DNA of 47,966 bases from Gammaproteobacteria bacterium (GTDB lineage Bacteria; Pseudomonadota; Gammaproteobacteria; Pseudomonadales; Azotimanducaceae), in assembly GCA_028821125.1 (NCBI GenBank), contig JAPPHD010000068.1, forward strand, positions 1 to 47,966. The letters are read 5' to 3'. The notes below the pieces were generated by a model that saw nothing but the letters and a program-made list of their open reading frames with translations, was not told the DNA's origin and did no database searches. This document shows, piece by piece, positions 44,067 through 47,966 of this stretch; position 1 is the stretch's first letter; each line of letters begins with the position of its first letter. The position numbers and the translations under genes are program-made.

Positions 44067-45623
44067 GTGTCGGATGAAGTCAACCGCCTGCGACTGGAAG
44101 TGGAAGAACTCCGGGTACGGTTGGCACAGGAACAAGGCGGCGGCAGCGGCTATTACGACTCGCCGCTTGTCAAGAAGGACTGGTTCAATCTGCGGCGCAT
44201 TCCCGAAGTCGGGCTGAATCGGGACGCCGTAAAGTTGATGGTGGAGAACGCGCACGCGCTGGACTTCGACCAGCGGCTGAACACCTCGTCCTATGTGAAC
44301 GTCACGCTTCACCAGGAAGAAGAGGCTATCGCCCTCATGGGATTGAGAGTGAACCTGGCCGATCAGACCGTCTATCCGCAGTCATACAAACTGCACGACA
44401 CGACGGTGAACATGATCGCCGACCTGTGGCACTGCCCCAAAGGCCCGGACTTCGACGACTATGGCGTATTTGCGGGTGCGGGCACCGTCGGCTCCACGGA
44501 AGCCTGCCTGCTCGCCGGGCTGGCGCTCAAGTTCCGTTGGCGCAACTGGTATGCGAAGCGTCACGGAAGGACTGGCGGGGAGATTCCCGGCCCGCGCCCG
44601 AACCTGGTGATATCCACCTGTTTTCAAGCGGCCTGGGAGAAGCTGTTCAAGTACATGGACATCGAGCCGAGGCTGGTCCACCCGTCGGTCGGGAGCTTTG
44701 CGCTGGACCCCGAAGCGGTGCGTGAGGCAATCGATGAACGCACCATGGGCGTGGTGTGCATCATGGGCAATCACTACGGCGGTCACTACGACCCGGTGGC
44801 CGCGGTAAGCGATGTCATCGACCAGGTCAACGCGGAACGAGGATTTCAGGTAGGCATTCACGTCGATGCGGCCTCCGGCGGTTTTATCGCCCCATTCCAG
44901 GACGAGGTGGCGCCCTGGGATTTCCGCGTGGCCAACGTGTTGTCGATATCGGCCAGCGGTCACAAGTTTGGCGAGTCCATCTGCGGAACGGGTTGGATCG
45001 TCTGGCGGCAACGCCATGACCTGAGCGAGCACGTCGCCATATCCGTCAACTACCTCGGGGGCAAGGCGGAGTCCTATACGCTTAACTTTTCCAGGCCCGC
45101 CACGGGCGTCTACGCCCAGTACTACAAGCTGCTGCACTACGGCGTGTCGGGCTACCGCCAATGCTGCGAGAACATGATGGAGAACGCCCGCTACCTGCGG
45201 CACGGCTTGCAGGCCATGACCCTGGCGGGCAAACCGCGCTTCGAACTCCTCGACCACGGTGACGGAGGCTGCCTGCCGGTTGTGACGGCCAGGTTGAATC
45301 CGGATTGCCAGACGGGCTACAGCGACATCGATCTGCAGCATGTGCTGTCACAGCATCATTGGTACGTCGGCAGCTATCGAATGCAGTTCGACCATCCGCT
45401 CACCGGTGAGAAGCTGCCGCTGTTCCGGGATGCAGATCCCGATTCGAGCATGTTCCGCATCGTGGTCAAGAGCAACCTGACAAGGGGCATGGCGGGGCAT
45501 CTGCTGGAGTCCATTCGGGAGACCCTCGAATTCCTGGATGCAGTTGCAGCCAAGGGCTCGCTGGAATTCGAGACGCACTGGCTGCGGCACAAGGATCAAC
45601 GCCGGTTTACCAACCACTGTTGA
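44067..45623 (+). CDS. PLP-dependent decarboxylase, glutamate decarboxylase (GadB) family
   Basis: 518 residues from a GTG with GGAAGGGAG upstream; an ATG at 44049 is less likely, as it lies only 13 nt from the predicted start of transcription. Group II decarboxylase motifs: GTVGSTEACLLAGLALKFRW near 139-158, HVDAASGGFIAPF with D267, and SISASGHKFG with the PLP lysine K300. NYLGGKAESYTLNFSRPATGVYAQYY in sections matches GadB. The substrate may not be glutamate: the segment after K300 reads ESICGTGW where glutamate decarboxylases have APLGCGW. An N-terminal heptad-like helix (EVNRLRLEVEELRVRLAQE) is extra. It is alone behind cassette 2. Confidence 0.88.
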   Translation: MSDEVNRLRLEVEELRVRLAQEQGGGSGYYDSPLVKKDWFNLRRIPEVGLNRDAVKLMVENAHALDFDQRLNTSSYVNVTLHQEEEAIALMGLRVNLADQTVYPQSYKLHDTTVNMIADLWHCPKGPDFDDYGVFAGAGTVGSTEACLLAGLALKFRWRNWYAKRHGRTGGEIPGPRPNLVISTCFQAAWEKLFKYMDIEPRLVHPSVGSFALDPEAVREAIDERTMGVVCIMGNHYGGHYDPVAAVSDVIDQVNAERGFQVGIHVDAASGGFIAPFQDEVAPWDFRVANVLSISASGHKFGESICGTGWIVWRQRHDLSEHVAISVNYLGGKAESYTLNFSRPATGVYAQYYKLLHYGVSGYRQCCENMMENARYLRHGLQAMTLAGKPRFELLDHGDGGCLPVVTARLNPDCQTGYSDIDLQHVLSQHHWYVGSYRMQFDHPLTGEKLPLFRDADPDSSMFRIVVKSNLTRGMAGHLLESIRETLEFLDAVAAKGSLEFETHWLRHKDQRRFTNHC

Positions 45624-45756
45624 GGTGGAGGAACCCGGCTGGGTACTCCATAGAAGAACAATCGGCGGAGGCACTGCGACGGGGGGTAGAGCGCGGTCCG
45701 ACTGCGGGTCGGGAGTCTGATTCCGGCGGCGGTTTACCGGTTCCGGGAATCGATCC

Positions 45757-45852
45757 GCGAGCCGAAAAAAGTCCGTAAACCACCCCAATGTTGGGGACGC
45801 GAAAAAGCGTGCCTGTCCCTATAGTCGGACCCGTGCGTGAACGGGAGCAGTT
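45757..45852 (+). promoter_or_regulatory. LuxR-regulon promoter cassette 3
   Basis: GCGAGCCGAAAAAAGTCCGT, CCCCAATGTTGGGG (45783-45796), ACGCG, TATAGT (45820-45825) at 37 bp from box start, then GTGCGTGAACGGGAGCAGTT, which resembles the tail of cassette 1. It lies in the 342-bp gap between the decarboxylase and the dioxygenase; the predicted leader is about 134 nt. Nothing else is visible in the gap. Confidence 0.75.
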
Positions 45853-45965
45853 GACGTCACGTGTTGTCTGGATTTCAGGCGGAGGTGGCGTCAATGGCCA
45901 GCGAACAGCTTTTGCGGCGGTCCACCCGCCGCCACCCGACCGGGGCAACGAAGGCTTGAAGTCGA

Positions 45966-46832
45966 ATGAGCCCGCTCCGTGTCGAACCATTGAATGCGCC
46001 CTTCGGCGCCCGGGTCACCGGTCTCGACCTGACGACGGAGTTTTCTGTGGAAACGCAGGAAGCGATTCGCGAAGCCATCGACACCTGGTCGCTGCTCTGC
46101 TTCGACAAGCAACCGATGACGGACGAAGCCCACCTCGCGCTCACACGCCGGCTTGGCGAACAGGAGGTGGCGCGCGTGACGGTCGACAGTACCGGGAAGG
46201 CGGCCAGGTTTATCACCATCGGCAACGTTCATGACGCCGGCAATGTCCAGAATAGCGCACACGCCCGAATTCGCTACCAGACCGGTAACGAATTGTGGCA
46301 TTCGGATTCCTCGTTCCGGCGCGTGCCCTCATTCGTGACCATCACCCATGCCTATGAGGTGCCGGGAGAGGGCGGCGAGACAAGCTTCGCAAGCATGCGC
46401 CACGCCTACGCGGGGCTGCCGCCCGATAGGCGGGAGTTGATCGATCCTCTCCATGCGATCCACGACTTCGTCTTTTCCCGTGCCCAAGCCGCGCCTGTCG
46501 ACCCGATTCATGCCGCCTCCCTACCGCCCGTGGAACACAAGCTCGTGCGGACAAATCCGGGAAACGGGCTGAAGAATTATTTCGTCGGTTCGCATGCACG
46601 ATCCATCGTCGGCTGGACGGGGGTCGAAAGCCGCAAGCTACTTGATGATCTCCTTGAGCGGGCGACGGTTCCCGAAGACGTCTACCAGCATCGGTGGCAT
46701 GCCGGCGACACCTTGATCTGGGACAACCGGTGCCTGCTACATCGCGGCAACGGATACGATGCCGACCGCTGGCGCCGCAGACTGCGCCAGACCCGAGTTG
46801 CCGGAGCCTGTCCGACCCTCAAGGAGCCGTGA
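45966..46832 (+). CDS. TauD/TfdA-family Fe(II)/2-oxoglutarate dioxygenase
   Basis: 288 residues. The iron triad is H112 and D114 (ELWHSDSSF) plus H259 ([13 protein letters not shown]); the following arginines ([10 protein letters not shown]) include the 2-oxoglutarate anchor. N-terminal [11 protein letters not shown] is typical of TauD. Such enzymes hydroxylate, desaturate or cleave small molecules. In this place it is likely a tailoring step in the LuxR-controlled pathway rather than taurine use, as no sulfonate transporter is present. Its stop overlaps the convergent LRR gene by 14 bp. Confidence 0.9.
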   Translation: MSPLRVEPLNAPFGARVTGLDLTTEFSVETQEAIREAIDTWSLLCFDKQPMTDEAHLALTRRLGEQEVARVTVDSTGKAARFITIGNVHDAGNVQNSAHARIRYQTGNELWHSDSSFRRVPSFVTITHAYEVPGEGGETSFASMRHAYAGLPPDRRELIDPLHAIHDFVFSRAQAAPVDPIHAASLPPVEHKLVRTNPGNGLKNYFVGSHARSIVGWTGVESRKLLDDLLERATVPEDVYQHRWHAGDTLIWDNRCLLHRGNGYDADRWRRRLRQTRVAGACPTLKEP

Positions 46833-47966
46833 GCCGTGCGCGCAGCCGCGAATCCGTGAAGACGTACGTGGTGGGATTTTCGGAAACGCGCAGCCACACT
46901 AGCTTCGGCAGGTCGCCGAGCACCGAGACGTCGCGCAACCGGTTCCCGGCAAGATCGAGCCGCCGCAGCGACCGCACGTCCCGCAGCAGCGCCGCGTCCG
47001 CCACGCGGTTGTCTCCCAGGCCAAGGTGGGCGAGGTGCGGGAGTCCCCACAGCGGCACCAGGTCCTCGACCCGGTTGCTGTCGAGCAGCAGCACCTCGAG
47101 CCGGCGCAGCTCCGACAGCGGCCGGATGTCGGCCACGCGATTGCCAGAGAGGTCGAGGCGGCGCAGGGCCGTGAGCCCCGCCAGCGGCGAGGTGTCCGAG
47201 ATCGCATTGCCCGACAGGTCGAGCACGCGCAGGTGCGGGAGACTGGCGAGTGCCGAGAGGTCGACCACGGCGTTGTCGCGCAGGTCGAGCACCTCGAGGC
47301 CCGCCATCGCCGCCAGCGGCCAGAGATCGTCGATGCGGTTGCCGCTGAGGTCGAGCACTTCCACGTCCGCCAGTTCCGCCAGTGATGACACATCGGACAG
47401 ACCGCTCGCCGACAGGTCGAGAACCTCGACCTTCGCCGCGCTCAGGAATCGGGTCTCCGGCAACGGGTCGAGCGGTTCGATGTTCCCTGCAGTAACGTCG
47501 TCCCCGTTCACCCGCCGGGCCTGCCGGACCGGCTGGCCGGTCAGCGCCGGCGCCGGGTTGTAGGAGCGGTCCTGCAGCGGGTGCATCGCTGCGGGCAGGT
47601 AGCTGACGGACACGCTCTCCGACTCCTCGATGGGTCGCGATAGCGTCAGCAGCGCCTCGCCGTCGACTACCGCAACCGACTCGACGGGAATCGTCAAGGT
47701 GCCGCTGGTCAACGGACCCGCCGCGACCACGAAGTCGCGCGGCGACGGCACCGAGCCGCGGTCCAGGGTCCGGTCGTAGCGCAGCGTCAACACCGCACCG
47801 GACACGGTCGCGCGCGTGAGCGAGGTGCTCGACGCCGACCCGCACGACACGCCGACGTCCTCGGAGTGCCGGCAGTTGTGCAGGCCCCAGCCGCCGAACG
47901 GGCAGTCCGCCAGGCGCGACTCGCTGCCCGTACACTGGACATCGTCCATCCAGATCGTCCCGGTGC
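46819..47966 (-). CDS. SRCR - SwmB - leucine-rich-repeat surface protein (5' partial)
   Basis: The reading frame enters from beyond the right edge; 382 residues are visible. It begins within a scavenger receptor cysteine-rich domain: [19 protein letters not shown] followed by [17 protein letters not shown], an almost textbook SRCR C-terminal half with four cysteines. Next is a SwmB-like beta domain ([15 protein letters not shown] ... [13 protein letters not shown]). Then eight 22-residue leucine-rich repeats of the form LxxLxVLDLSGNxIxDLxPL, and a short cap. SRCR domains are mainly animal; in bacteria they are uncommon and usually extracellular. The protein is probably secreted or surface-bound and binding-oriented. 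No membrane anchor in the visible part. Confidence 0.9.
   Translation of the reverse strand, partial: TGTIWMDDVQCTGSESRLADCPFGGWGLHNCRHSEDVGVSCGSASSTSLTRATVSGAVLTLRYDRTLDRGSVPSPRDFVVAAGPLTSGTLTIPVESVAVVDGEALLTLSRPIEESESVSVSYLPAAMHPLQDRSYNPAPALTGQPVRQARRVNGDDVTAGNIEPLDPLPETRFLSAAKVEVLDLSASGLSDVSSLAELADVEVLDLSGNRIDDLWPLAAMAGLEVLDLRDNAVVDLSALASLPHLRVLDLSGNAISDTSPLAGLTALRRLDLSGNRVADIRPLSELRRLEVLLLDSNRVEDLVPLWGLPHLAHLGLGDNRVADAALLRDVRSLRRLDLAGNRLRDVSVLGDLPKLVWLRVSENPTTYVFTDSRLRARLTAP

Noticed and set aside
45966-46832. TauD-like gene as taurine dioxygenase
   Set aside because: No tauABC transporter or sulfur-starvation context; it stands behind the LuxR-regulon promoter.

Overview
The window is GC-rich bacterial chromosome. 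A fdxA / mutS / recA-recX-alaS-lysC backbone at about 12.4-25.2 kb is arranged as in Gammaproteobacteria. The accessory content suggests an uncultured heterotroph, possibly marine or host-associated: a TRAP transporter operon, a CoA-thioester aromatic monooxygenase, sterol biosynthesis, and an eukaryote-like SRCR/LRR surface protein at the right edge. The taxonomic and lifestyle reading is inference. I saw no rRNA, tRNA, CRISPR array or intact insertion sequence.

Layout. 0-1.2 kb: a protein with two LexA/S24-like domains and the relic of a ribbon-helix-helix antitoxin. 1.1-6.3 kb: a minus-strand operon of dehydrogenase, TRAP transporter DctP-DctQ-DctM and a LacI-type regulator, with a likely LacI operator at its head. 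6.5-12 kb: an SDR, a DUF819 membrane protein, an APH-fold kinase and a fused FAD monooxygenase/old-yellow-enzyme. 12-12.7 kb: DUF433 antitoxin-like gene, a truncated DUF5615 toxin start, and fdxA. 12.9-16.6 kb: a secreted subtilase and a secreted repeat protein lying between fdxA and mutS. 16.7-25.2 kb: mutS, then recA (with SOS box), recX, alaS, lysC. 25.3-28.8 kb: a nicotinamide/nicotinate salvage pair, a dienelactone-hydrolase-family protein and a PhzF-family protein.

The most striking region is 28.8-39.6 kb, a sterol pathway locus. Four minus-strand genes are joined by ATGA or longer overlaps: an SdmB-like reductase, an SdmA-like Rieske oxygenase, CYP51, and one 1125-residue polypeptide that fuses a squalene-epoxidase-type FAD monooxygenase to an oxidosqualene cyclase. 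Divergent from them are a one-piece two-component protein (GAF-HisKA-HATPase-REC-winged helix) and a squalene synthase. Together these could convert farnesyl diphosphate to a 14-demethylated, C-4-demethylated sterol, with epoxidation and cyclisation on one chain.

The second system is at 39.6-46.8 kb. A LuxR-type regulator lies beside three copies of a promoter cassette with the palindrome CCCCAAT(A/G)TTGGGG. In each copy the -10 hexamer TATAGT starts exactly 37 bp after the palindrome starts, placing the palindrome near -42.5. The same geometry occurs on the minus strand in front of the regulator itself. The cassettes precede a GNAT-like gene plus cobalamin-binding-type radical SAM gene, a GadB-type PLP decarboxylase, and a TauD-type dioxygenase. 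This looks like a self-contained LuxR regulon for an unidentified small molecule.
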